Assembly: GCF_008271695.1 (NCBI RefSeq)
Contig: NZ_VKKY01000002.1
Location: 1,488,001 to 1,552,000, forward strand
DNA: 64,000 bases
Reading direction: 5' to 3'
DNA from: Rufibacter hautae
GTDB lineage: Bacteria; Bacteroidota; Bacteroidia; Cytophagales; Hymenobacteraceae
A program made the position numbers and the translations under genes. The notes below the pieces were generated by a model. That model had not been told where the DNA came from, searched no databases, and saw only the letters and a program-made list of their open reading frames with translations. Positions 26,297-34,940 of this stretch are shown here, in pieces. Numbering within the stretch: position 1 is the first letter of the stretch; every line of letters starts with the position of its first letter.

Positions 26297-27373
26297 CTAG
26301 TCAAAACTTGTGGTTAGTTGCCTCAGCAATCCCAGCAATTCTGTCTCCCGGCGACCTTCCGGATAGTTTTCTTTGATGATATTCCTGGCGTTTAAGGCTC
26401 TTTGGCTATTATCAGCGGTAAGTGCCGTTTTCACCAAGGTTTCTAGCAGTTCCACGTTTCTTTGGGCCAGTACATACCCGCTCCCTTGAATGATATCAAC
26501 CATCCCTCCTACCTGGCTTACCACCGGTACGCAGCCACACAGCATACTTTCACTCAGCGCATTGGGAAAGCCCTCAGACATGGAAAGTTGCATATAGAAG
26601 GTATGCCCACTGTAAACAGATTTCAAATCATGCAGAGGCATTTTGGGCAGCAGTTTCACGTTGACAGGTTGGTCCGGAAACCGGAAACCGGCTGGCGCTC
26701 CTACGATAGTGAAAATCGCCTCAGGTACCCGGGCTGCTACCTCCAGAATCAAATCCAGTCCTTTGAGCCGTTGGGTGAACCGCATGTCCAGGCCCGCACA
26801 AACCGTAAGAAAGGCGTTGGGTTGTCTCGTTAAGGTTAAATCTGGCTGCCAGAAATCGGCATCATAGCCGTTGTAAATTGTAGTATGCGGGGTTCTGAGG
26901 TTTGGGCAATGAAAGCGGAAACCCTGATGCGGGTAGTCGTTGGGCTGGTACCTATACTCCTGCCACACCAGTTTCTCATGTACCGGCGCGATGTGCGCAG
27001 CCAACTCATATGACCAGCGCGCGAACCGCCCCAACAGCGGATTAGCAAAAACTCCGTACCTAATGCTAGGGAAAGCCACGCAGTCGGTGCCGCCGGCCAC
27101 TAAGAGGCAGGGTTTTCGGGCTATTTTACCAAAAAGAGCCGGAAAAAAGGAATGATAGCCGGCAAACATGCATACCAATGCCTGGGCGCGCCAGATATGC
27201 CGCAACAGAAAAACCACCTGACCTAACCAAACCAGAGGCGTTTGCCATTTCTTCTTCGGCAGAAATCCCTGGTGACGCACCTCGTACTGCTGTTCCATGA
27301 ACCGCAAGTCTTTCACCACGAAGGATGACTGGGCCGGGTAAAAATAAAGCAGAACGGGTTTACGCGCAGACAT
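26297..27373 (-). CDS. Glycosyltransferase (GT-B, family 4-like)
   Basis: 358 residues. The N-terminal half contains LLVAGGTDCVAFPSIRYG, and the C-terminal half TIYNGYDADFW, LTVCAGLDMRFTQRLKGLDL and MSEGFPNALSESMLCGCVPV (the conserved E-x7-E). It probably adds a sugar in the surface glycan pathway. It is the last gene of a minus-strand group (aminotransferase, oxidoreductase, methyltransferase, this gene), 20 nt after the methyltransferase. A palindrome copy covers its start codon. Confidence 0.83.
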   Translation of the reverse strand: MSARKPVLLYFYPAQSSFVVKDLRFMEQQYEVRHQGFLPKKKWQTPLVWLGQVVFLLRHIWRAQALVCMFAGYHSFFPALFGKIARKPCLLVAGGTDCVAFPSIRYGVFANPLLGRFARWSYELAAHIAPVHEKLVWQEYRYQPNDYPHQGFRFHCPNLRTPHTTIYNGYDADFWQPDLTLTRQPNAFLTVCAGLDMRFTQRLKGLDLILEVAARVPEAIFTIVGAPAGFRFPDQPVNVKLLPKMPLHDLKSVYSGHTFYMQLSMSEGFPNALSESMLCGCVPVVSQVGGMVDIIQGSGYVLAQRNVELLETLVKTALTADNSQRALNARNIIKENYPEGRRETELLGLLRQLTTSFD

Positions 27374-27392
27374 AGAAAATCAGGCTAAAAAC
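27357..27392. repeat. 36-bp palindromic element, copy 13 (overlaps a start codon)
   Basis: On the minus strand it starts GTTTTTAGCCTGATTTTC, continues through the ATG and ends in the first codons (GCGCGTAAAC). Its length is exactly 36 nt. Confidence 0.55.
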
Positions 27393-27393
27393 G

Positions 27394-28080
27394 CTATAGC
27401 CACTTAGAGGACAGGTCCTGCAGTTTGAGGTCTACTTTAGATTTTGGTTGCACAGTTGCAGGTACTAGGCGTTGCTTCAGGATAATCCATTGGTAGTCTT
27501 CCACCTGCGAGAACAGCGAATAGCTTTCCAGTTTGTGCAGGTACAGACCCGCGGCGTAGGTGTTACGCAGGAGCTCGTCGGTGTGAATGGGTTGGTCAAT
27601 GACCTGCAGTAACTGCGGCTGATGCTCGCGCACCCAGGTCAGGTACAGCGGGTGCGGAATGTTGATGGCCACGACGGAGTTCTGGTGCAAATGCAGGGCG
27701 ATTACTTGAAATAGATTAGGGTGCTGCTCCAGCGGGATATGCTCAATCACATCGGGCAGCACCACAAAGTCAAACTTCTCCGGGCGGTTGAAATCGGTCA
27801 TGTCTGAGACGGCAAACTCAGCATGGTTGAACTGCTGATTGAAGCGGCGGGCCATGTCAATGCTCTTCGGGCTGATATCTACAGCCAGAACTTTCCCCTG
27901 CGGCGTGGCTTTGGCCAGCAGGTGCGTCACGGTGCCGATACCGCAGCCAATCTCCAGCACTTTGGAATCGGACTTCAGGCCGGCGGCTTTCAGGTTCTTG
28001 AGGATGGTCCGGTGCCGGATGTGAATGCCTTTCTTGAACTGCTGCTCGGTATAGTCGTCGTAAAAATCAGATACTGACAT
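27394..28080 (-). CDS. Class I SAM-dependent methyltransferase
   Basis: 228 residues. KVLEIGCGIGTVTHLLAK (motif I), VLAVDISPKSIDMA (motif II), FDFVVLPDVIEHIPLEQH and HQNSVVAINIPHP place it with the UbiE/COQ5-like methyltransferases. Its place between an oxidoreductase and a glycosyltransferase suggests that it methylates a sugar or lipid carrier in the same pathway; this is inference. Confidence 0.82.
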   Translation of the reverse strand: MSVSDFYDDYTEQQFKKGIHIRHRTILKNLKAAGLKSDSKVLEIGCGIGTVTHLLAKATPQGKVLAVDISPKSIDMARRFNQQFNHAEFAVSDMTDFNRPEKFDFVVLPDVIEHIPLEQHPNLFQVIALHLHQNSVVAINIPHPLYLTWVREHQPQLLQVIDQPIHTDELLRNTYAAGLYLHKLESYSLFSQVEDYQWIILKQRLVPATVQPKSKVDLKLQDLSSKWL

Positions 28081-28107
28081 GGGTATTCTTCTGGGGCCGT
28101 GAAGCCG

Positions 28108-29121
28108 TTACTTTTTCAATTCGTAAATACGCTCAATGATCTCTACCACTTTGAGGCCTTCCAGGGCATTGGTAGTGGCGAAGGTCTTTCCTTTTAACGT
28201 GTCAATCACGTTCTCGAAGATGAAGTGGTGGTTGGCGGCGCTGCCTTTGTAGTGGCCGTAGTCATTGGCCGGGCTGCTGGGCGGAAGCTCCGGCATCACG
28301 TAATCCTGCACGTGGCAGTACTCCACCTCATTCATGTACTGTCCGCCTACCTTGATGCTGCCCTTCTCCCCAATGATGGTCATGCTGCTTTCTAGGTTGG
28401 TGTCCCAGACAGAGGTGGAGTAGTTGAGTGTGCCGGCGCCGCCGTTCATGAAGTCAAAGTGGATGAGGCCGCTGTCTTCAAAGTCCGTAAGGTTCTGGTG
28501 GTTGAAATCCATAAAACGCCCGTGGATGTTCTTGATGTCCCCGAAAAGCCAGTACATGATGTCTATGAAGTGGCTGAACTGAGTGAACAATGTGCCGCCG
28601 TCCAGGGCCTGGTTGCCTTTCCAGTTGCCGGGTTTGTAGTAGCGGTTGTCACGGTTCCAGTAGCAGTTGATCTGCACCAGGTAAATCTGGCCCAAACGCT
28701 GCTCAGAGATCATCTCCTTGAGCCACAACGAAGGCGGACTGTAACGGTTCTGCATCACACAGAACACCAGCTTGGAGGTCTGCAGTGATTTGTAGATGAT
28801 GCGCTCGCAATCGGCTTTGGTGAGGGCCATGGGTTTCTCGCAGACTACGTGGCTGCCGTTCTCCAGGGCCAGCATGGCCTGCTCGGCGTGAAAACCGTTG
28901 GGCGTGCACACGCAGATGACATCGGCCTTGGGGCCCGAGGCCAGGTATTCTTCCATGCTGGTGAAGAAAGGTACACCGAAAGGCTCCACTTCATCCAGGC
29001 GGGCCGGATCGGTGTCCACCATGGCCACCAATTCTCCCTCTGGGTGGCGCTGCACCATAGTGGCGTGCCGCTTGCCAATGTGTCCCGCGCCGATGACGGC
29101 AAACTTTATCTTTTCTGACAT
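28108..29121 (-). CDS. Gfo/Idh/MocA oxidoreductase (WbpB/WlbA-like)
   Basis: 337 residues. FAVIGAGHIGKRHATM is the NAD-binding start, ICVCTPNGFHAEQA and HVVCEKPMAL (the E-K-P motif) follow, and GGTLFTQFSHFIDIMYWLFG provides the active-site His/Asp region. With the upstream DegT aminotransferase this is the gene order of the UDP-3-amino sugar pathway, where WbpB oxidises C3 of UDP-GlcNAcA and WbpE aminates it. The sugar assignment is inferred from the pair; the dehydrogenase and acetyltransferase steps are not in the window. Confidence 0.83.
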   Translation of the reverse strand: MSEKIKFAVIGAGHIGKRHATMVQRHPEGELVAMVDTDPARLDEVEPFGVPFFTSMEEYLASGPKADVICVCTPNGFHAEQAMLALENGSHVVCEKPMALTKADCERIIYKSLQTSKLVFCVMQNRYSPPSLWLKEMISEQRLGQIYLVQINCYWNRDNRYYKPGNWKGNQALDGGTLFTQFSHFIDIMYWLFGDIKNIHGRFMDFNHQNLTDFEDSGLIHFDFMNGGAGTLNYSTSVWDTNLESSMTIIGEKGSIKVGGQYMNEVEYCHVQDYVMPELPPSSPANDYGHYKGSAANHHFIFENVIDTLKGKTFATTNALEGLKVVEIIERIYELKK

Positions 29122-29137
29122 CTGGTGTCTTGTATGC

Positions 29138-29173
29138 GTTTCTGCTTTATTTTAGGGAAAACAGCCCTAAAAC
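29138..29173. repeat. 36-bp palindromic element, copy 14
   Basis: Starts GTTTCTGC, ends GGGAAAACAGCCCTAAAAC. On the minus strand the strong arm comes first. It lies 16 nt upstream of the oxidoreductase start. Confidence 0.75.
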
Positions 29174-29244
29174 AATGGGATGTGTGATAAATCTGGAATG
29201 AAGAATAAAGATTAGTTTTCCTTCTTAAAGCTTAGTTTACCGGT

Positions 29245-30375
29245 TTAATCTTTGAAAAACCCGATCACTGCCTCTGCAATGTAGTTCTGCTGGTCCTCGG
29301 TCAATTCAGTGTGCATGGGAAGGGAAATTACCTTATGGCAGAGGTCCTCAGACACGGGGAAGTCACCGGCTTTGTAGCCCAAGTAGGCATAGGCTTCGTG
29401 CAGGTGCAAAGGCACCGGGTAGTAGACCATGCTGGGAATTCCTTTTTCCTGCAGGTGGTTTTTCAAGGCATCGCGCTTCTCAGCGGGCACCTGGAGCGTG
29501 TACTGATGGAAGACGTGGCTGCTGTAAGAGGCCAAAGAAGGAATTTTGATACCCTCCACCTCGGCAAAGTAAGCATCGTACACCCCGGCAGCTTTCTGGC
29601 GACGGTAAATGAAATCATCCAGTTGGGTGAGTTTTACGTCCAGCAGGGCAGCCTGCAACGTGTCTAACCTGGAGTTGACGCCCACGCGGGAGTAGTGGTA
29701 TTTCTTCTGTTGCCCGTGGTTGGCAATCTGCCGCAAGGTCTCGGCCAACTCATCGTCCTGCGTGAAGATGGCGCCCCCGTCTCCCATGCAGCCCATATTT
29801 TTGGACGGAAAGAAAGAAGTGGTGCCGATGTGCCCGATGGTGCCCGCGAACGAGGTGCCGCCCTCGGCGTCTATGTACTGCGCCCCGATGGCCTGGGCAT
29901 TGTCTTCAATCACGAACAGTTCCTGCGCGATGGCCAGGTCCATGATCTCCTCCATGGGCGCACATTGGCCAAACAAATGCACCGGCATGATGGCCACGGT
30001 CTTCTCCTTAATGGCGGCCCGCACCTTGGCCGGATCAATGCAGAAGGTATCTGGCAGCACATCCACAAACACCGGCTTCAGTCCCAAAAGGGCAATCACC
30101 TCGGCGGTAGCCACATAGTTGAAAGCGGGAACAATCACCTCTCCCCCGGCGGGCAAATCCAAGGCCATGAGCGCGATCTGCAGAGCATCGGTGCCGTTGG
30201 CGCACGGAATCACGTGGTTGACCTGCAGGTACTGGCTCAGGTTCTGGGAGAAGGATTTCACCTGTGGTCCGTTGATGAAAGCGGTACTGTCTACCACTGC
30301 CTGCATGGCAGCATCAATCTGGGGTTTCAGGCGCTGGTACTGACCTTTAAGGTCTACCATCTGGAGCTGGTTCAT
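29245..30375 (-). CDS. DegT/DnrJ/EryC1/StrS aminotransferase (WbpE-like)
   Basis: About 376 residues from the ATG ending at 30375 (MNQLQMVDLKGQYQRLKPQI); a longer frame adds a hydrophobic stretch not typical of the family. ANGTDALQIALMAL, VIVPAFNYVATAEVIALLG, EDNAQAIGA and SFFPSKNMGCMGDGGAIF (PLP Lys) are the sugar aminotransferase motifs, closest to WbpE. It would place an amino group on a nucleotide-3-ketosugar produced by the next gene. Confidence 0.87.
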   Translation of the reverse strand: MNQLQMVDLKGQYQRLKPQIDAAMQAVVDSTAFINGPQVKSFSQNLSQYLQVNHVIPCANGTDALQIALMALDLPAGGEVIVPAFNYVATAEVIALLGLKPVFVDVLPDTFCIDPAKVRAAIKEKTVAIMPVHLFGQCAPMEEIMDLAIAQELFVIEDNAQAIGAQYIDAEGGTSFAGTIGHIGTTSFFPSKNMGCMGDGGAIFTQDDELAETLRQIANHGQQKKYHYSRVGVNSRLDTLQAALLDVKLTQLDDFIYRRQKAAGVYDAYFAEVEGIKIPSLASYSSHVFHQYTLQVPAEKRDALKNHLQEKGIPSMVYYPVPLHLHEAYAYLGYKAGDFPVSEDLCHKVISLPMHTELTEDQQNYIAEAVIGFFKD

Positions 30376-30598
30376 GTATTCAATAGAAAAGACAAATATA
30401 AGTTTTGTAACCGGAACCATACGTACTTATCCGCGATAATCTGGCGCTGAACGGCAAGAAAGGCTTTATACACCTTTAACGGTAAAATACAATATACTAA
30501 CACAATCATCTACTTACTTATGTTAAACGAAACCTCTGTAAACCTTTCACGTTCAAAGCAAATACAATTACCATGTTCCATAAAACAACCTATAGACT

Positions 30599-31477
30599 AT
30601 GAAAATGTACAATCCTGTTAAGAAAAACGCGCTGGTGTTTGCGGCGGCTTTTGGGCTGACGTTCACCCAGTTTGCGTGTAACCGCACGGAAACTACGGAT
30701 ACCGCGACTTCTACAGATACCAGCACCAGTACCGCCGCCGCTACTACGCCAGACCAAGCCTACAACGACTATAAAACCCACGTAACCACCCTGGAGTCTG
30801 ATGTACAGCGCGGCTGGGACACTACCACCGCCGATGCCGATGCCCGAATGAAACAGTGGCAATCTGACTATGAGGCGAAGCGTACAGCGGTGGCACAGTA
30901 CGAGAATGATTTTGACGAGAACCGCCGCCAAGAATACACTGAGCTGCAGTCTAGATACAACACCGCCTGGGCTACCCGTGAAGAACAGTACAACACCTGG
31001 CGCATGAACCACCAGGGAACCGGTATGGCCTCTGACTCCACCCGAAGCACTTCAAGTCACACAGCTTCTTTGGATGAAGGCAAAATCTCCACCTATACTG
31101 CCACGAACATCAGAACGGCCTATGAGGATTTCGTGAAACACGTGGAAGCCCACAAAGCCGGGTTCACTAACGAAGACTGGAGAACCGTGGAGAAATACTG
31201 GAACCAGTTGGATGACCGCAAGAACGCCATCCAGAGCCAATTAACTGACAAAGACAAATGGGAGATTGCCAAGGCCAAAACCAAATACGTGGCCATGAAA
31301 AACACCAACAAAGCCGGTAACACCGCTTCCAAAGTTGGTTCAGACGTAAAAGAAGTTGGCAAAGACGTGTCTAACAGCAAAGTAGGCGAAGCCACCAAAG
31401 ATGCCGGTAAAGCGGTGGGTAACACCGCCAAAAAAGCCGGACAGAAAATTGGTGACGCCGTGAAACGCGATAACTAA
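30599..31477 (+). CDS. Hypothetical lipoprotein, coiled coil and LEA-like tail
   Basis: 292 residues. The signal ends TQFAC (Cys27), then a Thr/Ser/Asp-rich linker. Residues ~60-130 are a charged helical region with regularly spaced Trp and Tyr (RMKQWQSDYEAKR, YNTAWATREEQYNTW), and ~155-215 another helical region (EDFVKHVEAHKAGFTNEDW). The last ~55 residues are Lys/Ala/Val/Gly/Asp repeats (KEVGKDVSNSKVG, KDAGKAVGNTAKKAG) like LEA or YtxH-type stress proteins. No enzyme motif. An envelope stress role is a guess. Confidence 0.7.
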   Translation: MKMYNPVKKNALVFAAAFGLTFTQFACNRTETTDTATSTDTSTSTAAATTPDQAYNDYKTHVTTLESDVQRGWDTTTADADARMKQWQSDYEAKRTAVAQYENDFDENRRQEYTELQSRYNTAWATREEQYNTWRMNHQGTGMASDSTRSTSSHTASLDEGKISTYTATNIRTAYEDFVKHVEAHKAGFTNEDWRTVEKYWNQLDDRKNAIQSQLTDKDKWEIAKAKTKYVAMKNTNKAGNTASKVGSDVKEVGKDVSNSKVGEATKDAGKAVGNTAKKAGQKIGDAVKRDN

Positions 31478-31500
31478 TCTTCTTACCTCCTTCTAAACAA

Positions 31501-31531
31501 GAAAGCCTCTCCAATCTGGAGGGGCTTTTTT
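31501..31531 (+). terminator. Terminator after the LEA-like lipoprotein gene
   Basis: GCCTCTCCA pairs with TGGAGGGGC and is followed by six T. Confidence 0.8.
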
Positions 31532-31540
31532 ATGCCCTTT

Positions 31541-31576
31541 GTTTTAACCCCGGATTTAGGAAAACAGGCCAAAAGC
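31541..31576. repeat. 36-bp palindromic element, copy 15
   Basis: Starts GTTTTAACCCCG and ends AAAACAGGCCAAAAGC. It lies 3 nt from the stop of the minus-strand glycosyltransferase. Confidence 0.75.
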
Positions 31577-31579
31577 AGA

Positions 31580-32467
31580 TTACTTTTTCAGGTACTTATC
31601 TAGCAGCAGCAGACGGTACAGGTCAAACATGTGCAGGTTGGGCCTTCGGGAGACCAGGTTCTTTTTCAGGAGAGGGAAAAGCCAATTACTGTTTTCCCGT
31701 AAAAGCTGCCCTACTTTCCATTTGGTGAGGGAGGCATGCGCTTTCATAAGCTTGGTCTCCTCTCCCAAGCCGTACTTCTGATATAGTAGCACCAGGTTAT
31801 GAATGGCCTGTTGCGATTTGAGCAGAAACACCTCAGCAGGCTCCAGGCCCAGGTGCCAGACAGGATTGTCAATATGCTGGACTGGAATGTTGTGTTGCTG
31901 CAAACGCCAGGCGAATAGCGTGTCCTCGTGGCCGTAACCGCTGAGTTCGTTTTTGGGAAAACAGGCCAGAAACACCTCTTTAGGCAGGAACAGGTTGCTG
32001 GAGAAGACGCGCTGGTAGGGATTCTTCTGTCTCTCCCGGGCGGAGGCCTCCTCGCGGGACTTGCCGTATTTCCAGCGGAGTTCCTGGCCAGCGGGCGGAG
32101 ATCCTTTGTACGCGACGCCGCCAACCGCTACTCCTTCATCACCAGCGGCAAGGTACCTTTGCAGAAAATCCGGGTAGACGGGCTGTACGTCATTATCCAG
32201 GAAAAGCAGGGTGGCGAATCGGGCCTCCTGGGCCAGTTTGTACCTGATCTGGGACCGACCGATGTTTTGGGACATTCCTTGGTAAACCACCCCTAAAACG
32301 CCTTTTAGTGATTTGTTCTGGTGCTGGGTTTCTGGATTGGAGCCATCGTCATACACCCTGATTTCAAAGGTGATGGGCAAGGAACTGGCTTCCTGGCGAA
32401 GGGTTTCCACCAGCGCCAGTACGTTTTGGTTGTAGACGGGAATGAGTATGGATACCTCAGATACCAT
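31580..32467 (-). CDS. Glycosyltransferase family 2
   Basis: 295 residues. [20 protein letters not shown] opens the GT-A fold, EIRVYDDGSNPE follows, and LLFLDNDVQPVY carries the DxD-type metal site; SGYGHEDTLFAWRLQQ is the acceptor-side ED motif. The start overlaps the end of ftsE by 11 nt, so the two are probably translated together, an unusual pairing since ftsE normally precedes ftsX. The target glycan is unknown. Confidence 0.85.
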   Translation of the reverse strand: MVSEVSILIPVYNQNVLALVETLRQEASSLPITFEIRVYDDGSNPETQHQNKSLKGVLGVVYQGMSQNIGRSQIRYKLAQEARFATLLFLDNDVQPVYPDFLQRYLAAGDEGVAVGGVAYKGSPPAGQELRWKYGKSREEASARERQKNPYQRVFSSNLFLPKEVFLACFPKNELSGYGHEDTLFAWRLQQHNIPVQHIDNPVWHLGLEPAEVFLLKSQQAIHNLVLLYQKYGLGEETKLMKAHASLTKWKVGQLLRENSNWLFPLLKKNLVSRRPNLHMFDLYRLLLLDKYLKK

Positions 32468-33167
32468 CTATGAGGGAGAACTCCTCGCGGGTAGAATCCA
32501 ACACGTAGCCTCTCTCGCACTTTAAAATGCGGCGCGGATAGCGTTTCAGGATGTGGTGGTTGTGGGTGGCCATGAGCACGGCCGTACCGCTGTTGTTGAT
32601 CTCCTGGAACAGGTCCATGATGCCGTGGGTCACGTCGGGGTCCAGGTTACCGGTGGGTTCATCGGCAAACAGGATCAAGGGCTCGTTCAGCAAGGCCCGG
32701 GCAATGACCACGCGCTGCTGCTCCCCGCCCGAAAGCTGGTGCGGCATTTTATTGGCCGAGGAATCAAGGCCTACGCGCATGAGCACCTCAGAGATGCGGT
32801 TCTTGATGCGAGACTTATCACCCCAGCCCGTGGCTTTAAGCACGAACTTGAGGTTATCGGCTACGGAACGGTCAAACAAGAGCTGGAAATCCTGGAAGAC
32901 AATGCCAATCTTACGGCGCAGGAACGGCACCTGTTTCCAGGTAAGCGTATGGATGTTGTAACCTGCCACTTGGGCGGTGCCTACTTTCAGGGGGAGATCG
33001 GCGTAGAGGGTTTTCAGGAGCGAGCTTTTGCCGCTACCGGTACGCCCTACCAGGTACACAAACTCCCCTTTCTCAATGGTAAAGGTCACCTCAGACAAGA
33101 CGGTGTTCACATCCTGAAAAATAGACACTTTGTGCAGCGCCACCACTGGGTTAGACGAGAAATCCAT
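32457..33167 (-). CDS. ftsE: Cell division ATP-binding protein FtsE
   Basis: 236 residues. Walker [15 protein letters not shown], signature [16 protein letters not shown], Walker [13 protein letters not shown] and the H-loop MATHNHH are all intact. [11 protein letters not shown] and [15 protein letters not shown] (Q-loop) are typical of FtsE. With FtsX it regulates peptidoglycan hydrolases at the division site. No ftsX is adjacent; a glycosyltransferase gene overlaps the 3' end instead. Confidence 0.88.
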   Translation of the reverse strand: MDFSSNPVVALHKVSIFQDVNTVLSEVTFTIEKGEFVYLVGRTGSGKSSLLKTLYADLPLKVGTAQVAGYNIHTLTWKQVPFLRRKIGIVFQDFQLLFDRSVADNLKFVLKATGWGDKSRIKNRISEVLMRVGLDSSANKMPHQLSGGEQQRVVIARALLNEPLILFADEPTGNLDPDVTHGIMDLFQEINNSGTAVLMATHNHHILKRYPRRILKCERGYVLDSTREEFSLIDGI

Positions 33168-33255
33168 AGCAGGTAATTGGTAAAGTAAAATGCTGCCCGG
33201 GGCAGCGGAACATCATGTGGTAAAGGCTTTGAACCTGTCGGTCAGCTTAGCAGGC

Positions 33256-33291
33256 GTTTTGTCGCCGTTTTCCTGAAAACAGGCTTAAATC
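33256..33291. repeat. 36-bp palindromic element, copy 16 (overlaps a stop codon)
   Basis: Starts GTTTTGTCGCCG and ends AAAACAGGCTTAAATC. Its right arm supplies the TAA stop of the neighbouring minus-strand gene. Confidence 0.75.
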
Positions 33292-33488
33292 TCCAGCTTC
33301 TGCAGTTTGCCAAACTCAAGGCCGGCAATGACGGAGGCCAGTTCCTCTTCTTTGTTGTCCAGGCCGTAGCGGTCCAGGTTCTTTAGCGGCCGGTCGGCCC
33401 GGAAATAGGCAATCAGCACGAAATTCTCATCGCGCAGCTGAATGTAATCCGGAATCTTGGCCTTGCCCTTTACTTTGATGATGTACAC
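33285..33488 (-). CDS. Conserved small hypothetical protein
   Basis: 67 residues from GTG with GGAG close upstream. It has a mixed strand/helix pattern (VKGKAKIPDYIQLRDE, FVLIAYFRADRPLK) and an acidic C-terminus ending KLQKLEI. No domain recognised. The last codons and TAA lie within palindrome copy 16. It sits downstream of fsa on the same strand, separated by a hairpin. Confidence 0.55.
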   Translation of the reverse strand: MYIIKVKGKAKIPDYIQLRDENFVLIAYFRADRPLKNLDRYGLDNKEEELASVIAGLEFGKLQKLEI

Positions 33489-33518
33489 TCCTATTCAGTT
33501 AAGAACCAGGAACCAAGC

Positions 33519-33563
33519 ATCAGGAGTAAAGCCTTGGCAAGCCAAACCTTTCTTCCTGATGCT
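33519..33563 (-). terminator. Hairpin after fsa
   Basis: AGCATCAGGA and TCCTGATGCT form the outer stem with CTTGGC/GCCAAA words inside. No strong T-run, so it may be a processing or attenuation hairpin. Confidence 0.5.
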
Positions 33564-33577
33564 CAATTCTAAATTGA

Positions 33578-34234
33578 TTACGCGTTCGCTTTCTTGTGGT
33601 CAGCGAGGAATTTGGCCAGGCCGCTGTCGGTGAGTGGGTGGTTCAATAGACCGGTGATCACGTTCAACGGGCAAGTCACCACATCGGCCCCGATCTCGGC
33701 GCACTGCACCAGGTGCATCACGTGGCGTACCGAAGCAGCCAACACCTCCGTAGGGAAGCCGTAGTTCTGGTAGATCTGCACAATCTGCTCAATCAGGTTC
33801 AAGCCATCGTTCCCGATGTCGTCTAAGCGGCCCACAAACGGAGACACGTAGGTAGCGCCGGCTTTGGCGGCCAACAAGGCCTGACCTGCGGTGAAAACGA
33901 GCGTGCAGTTGGTTTTGATGCCTTTGTCTGTGAAATATTTGATGGCTTTCACGCCGTCGCGGGTCATGGGAACCTTCACCACAATGTTCGGGTGCAGCTG
34001 GGCCAGCTCCTCTCCTTCTTTCACCATGTTGTCAAAATCCGTGGCAATCACCTCGGCGCTGATGTCACCGTCCACAATCTCGCAGATGTCGCGGTAGTGC
34101 TTCATGACGTTGTCATACCCCACAATGCCTTCTTTGGCCATGAGCGAGGGGTTGGTGGTGACGCCGTCCAGCACGCCAAGGTCATAGGCTTCGCGGATTT
34201 CAGCAAGATTAGCGGTATCAATGAAAAATTTCAT
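33578..34234 (-). CDS. fsa: Fructose-6-phosphate aldolase / transaldolase-like protein
   Basis: 218 residues from ATG 34234 ([20 protein letters not shown]), the usual N-terminus. [29 protein letters not shown] (Schiff-base Lys) and [20 protein letters not shown] are the TalC/Fsa signatures. The family catalyses aldol cleavage of fructose 6-phosphate or the transaldolase reaction; members in Bacteroidota are annotated either way. A -7 box (TAGATTTG, minus strand 34263-34256) lies 22 nt upstream. Confidence 0.9.
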   Translation of the reverse strand: MKFFIDTANLAEIREAYDLGVLDGVTTNPSLMAKEGIVGYDNVMKHYRDICEIVDGDISAEVIATDFDNMVKEGEELAQLHPNIVVKVPMTRDGVKAIKYFTDKGIKTNCTLVFTAGQALLAAKAGATYVSPFVGRLDDIGNDGLNLIEQIVQIYQNYGFPTEVLAASVRHVMHLVQCAEIGADVVTCPLNVITGLLNHPLTDSGLAKFLADHKKANA

Positions 34235-34368
34235 AGTAGATAGGTTTTGGGAACACAAATCTACTTCAATCTGCCTTAAAACCGAATGGCCGCCGCAAGT
34301 ATTTTAAGGCAAAGGGATTGCCCTCAGACGCGGGAGTTATAGTTTGATAAAATGGTTTTGTGGCGCTT

Positions 34369-34404
34369 GTTTAAAGCCTGTTTTTATGAAATCGGGCTTT
34401 AAGT
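34369..34404. repeat. 36-bp palindromic element, copy 17 (matched arms)
   Basis: TTAAAGCC at 34371-34378 is mirrored by GGCTTTAA at 34395-34402. The arm bases differ from those of copy 19 but still pair. Confidence 0.8.
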
Positions 34405-34479
34405 AGAGAAAGCCTGGACAGCGCTTTAAATGAAAGTGGAGCTGAGGGACGAAAGGAAATCCGTTGGGGTATGGGCAAA

Positions 34480-34580
34480 AAAAAAGCGGCAAATCGAGTA
34501 TCGCGCCGCTCAACCACCTACCCTTGCTCCCTTCCGGGCCTGGGGGAGTTCAGCAGGAGCTGGCCGTACCGATTTGCCGT
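34480..34580 (-). ncRNA. ffs: 4.5S signal recognition particle RNA
   Basis: The minus strand contains CCCAGGCCCGGAAGGGAGCA, the conserved SRP domain IV with its GGAA tetraloop and asymmetric loop, then GGTAGGTGGTTGAG. The ends close the molecule: GGCAAATCG pairs with CGATTTGCC. A run of nine T follows the second strand (34485-34477). At ~100 nt it is the small bacterial type without an Alu domain. Its protein partner Ffh is at 18612-19949. Confidence 0.96.
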
Positions 34581-34582
34581 TG

Positions 34583-34612
34583 CAAAGATAGGAACACTTT
34601 TGTTCACCGCAA
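34583..34612 (-). promoter_or_regulatory. Promoter of the SRP RNA gene
   Basis: On the minus strand TTG (34612-34610), 19 nt, then TATCTTTG (34590-34583) fit the Bacteroidota promoter exactly. The RNA 5' end is expected 3-7 nt further on. Confidence 0.8.
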
Positions 34613-34615
34613 GCG

Positions 34616-34651
34616 GTTTTCTGCCTATTTTCTAAAATTCAGGCCAAAAAC
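34616..34651. repeat. 36-bp palindromic element, copy 18
   Basis: Starts GTTTTCTGCCTA and ends TCAGGCCAAAAAC. It lies directly upstream of the SRP RNA promoter. Confidence 0.72.
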
Positions 34652-34870
34652 GAAGTTATCGAGGTAAATACAAAGGACATGAAACGTGTTAACTCTTGAC
34701 TATCAACCTAAAGAATCAAGAACACCCTTCTCAATAATTTTTAATCTTTTTGGCTAATCAATTCTTTGCATGGCGGCTTTATCGGCTTTTGCCCTGACAG
34801 CGGCAGCAATAACCATCCGAAACCAACCTAAACGCCAGAGCAGGAAGCAAGCGCCTGGAAAAGAAAAACC
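34652..34870. other. Gap between SRP RNA promoter region and next element
   Basis: A+T-rich stretch followed by a more GC-rich part. No gene, RNA or hairpin was recognised on either strand. Confidence 0.45.
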
Positions 34871-34906
34871 GTTTCGGGGCTGTTTTTAAGATAACAGCCC
34901 CGAAAC
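34871..34906. repeat. 36-bp palindromic element, copy 19 (best dyad)
   Basis: GTTTCGGGGCTGTT at the left is the exact inverse of AACAGCCCCGAAAC at the right. The stem extends outside to AACC/GGTT. It may terminate the minus-strand gene whose stop is 35 nt away. Confidence 0.88.
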
Positions 34907-34940
34907 GGTTAAGATGGGTTTCCCTTAAGGAATTTAGCTT

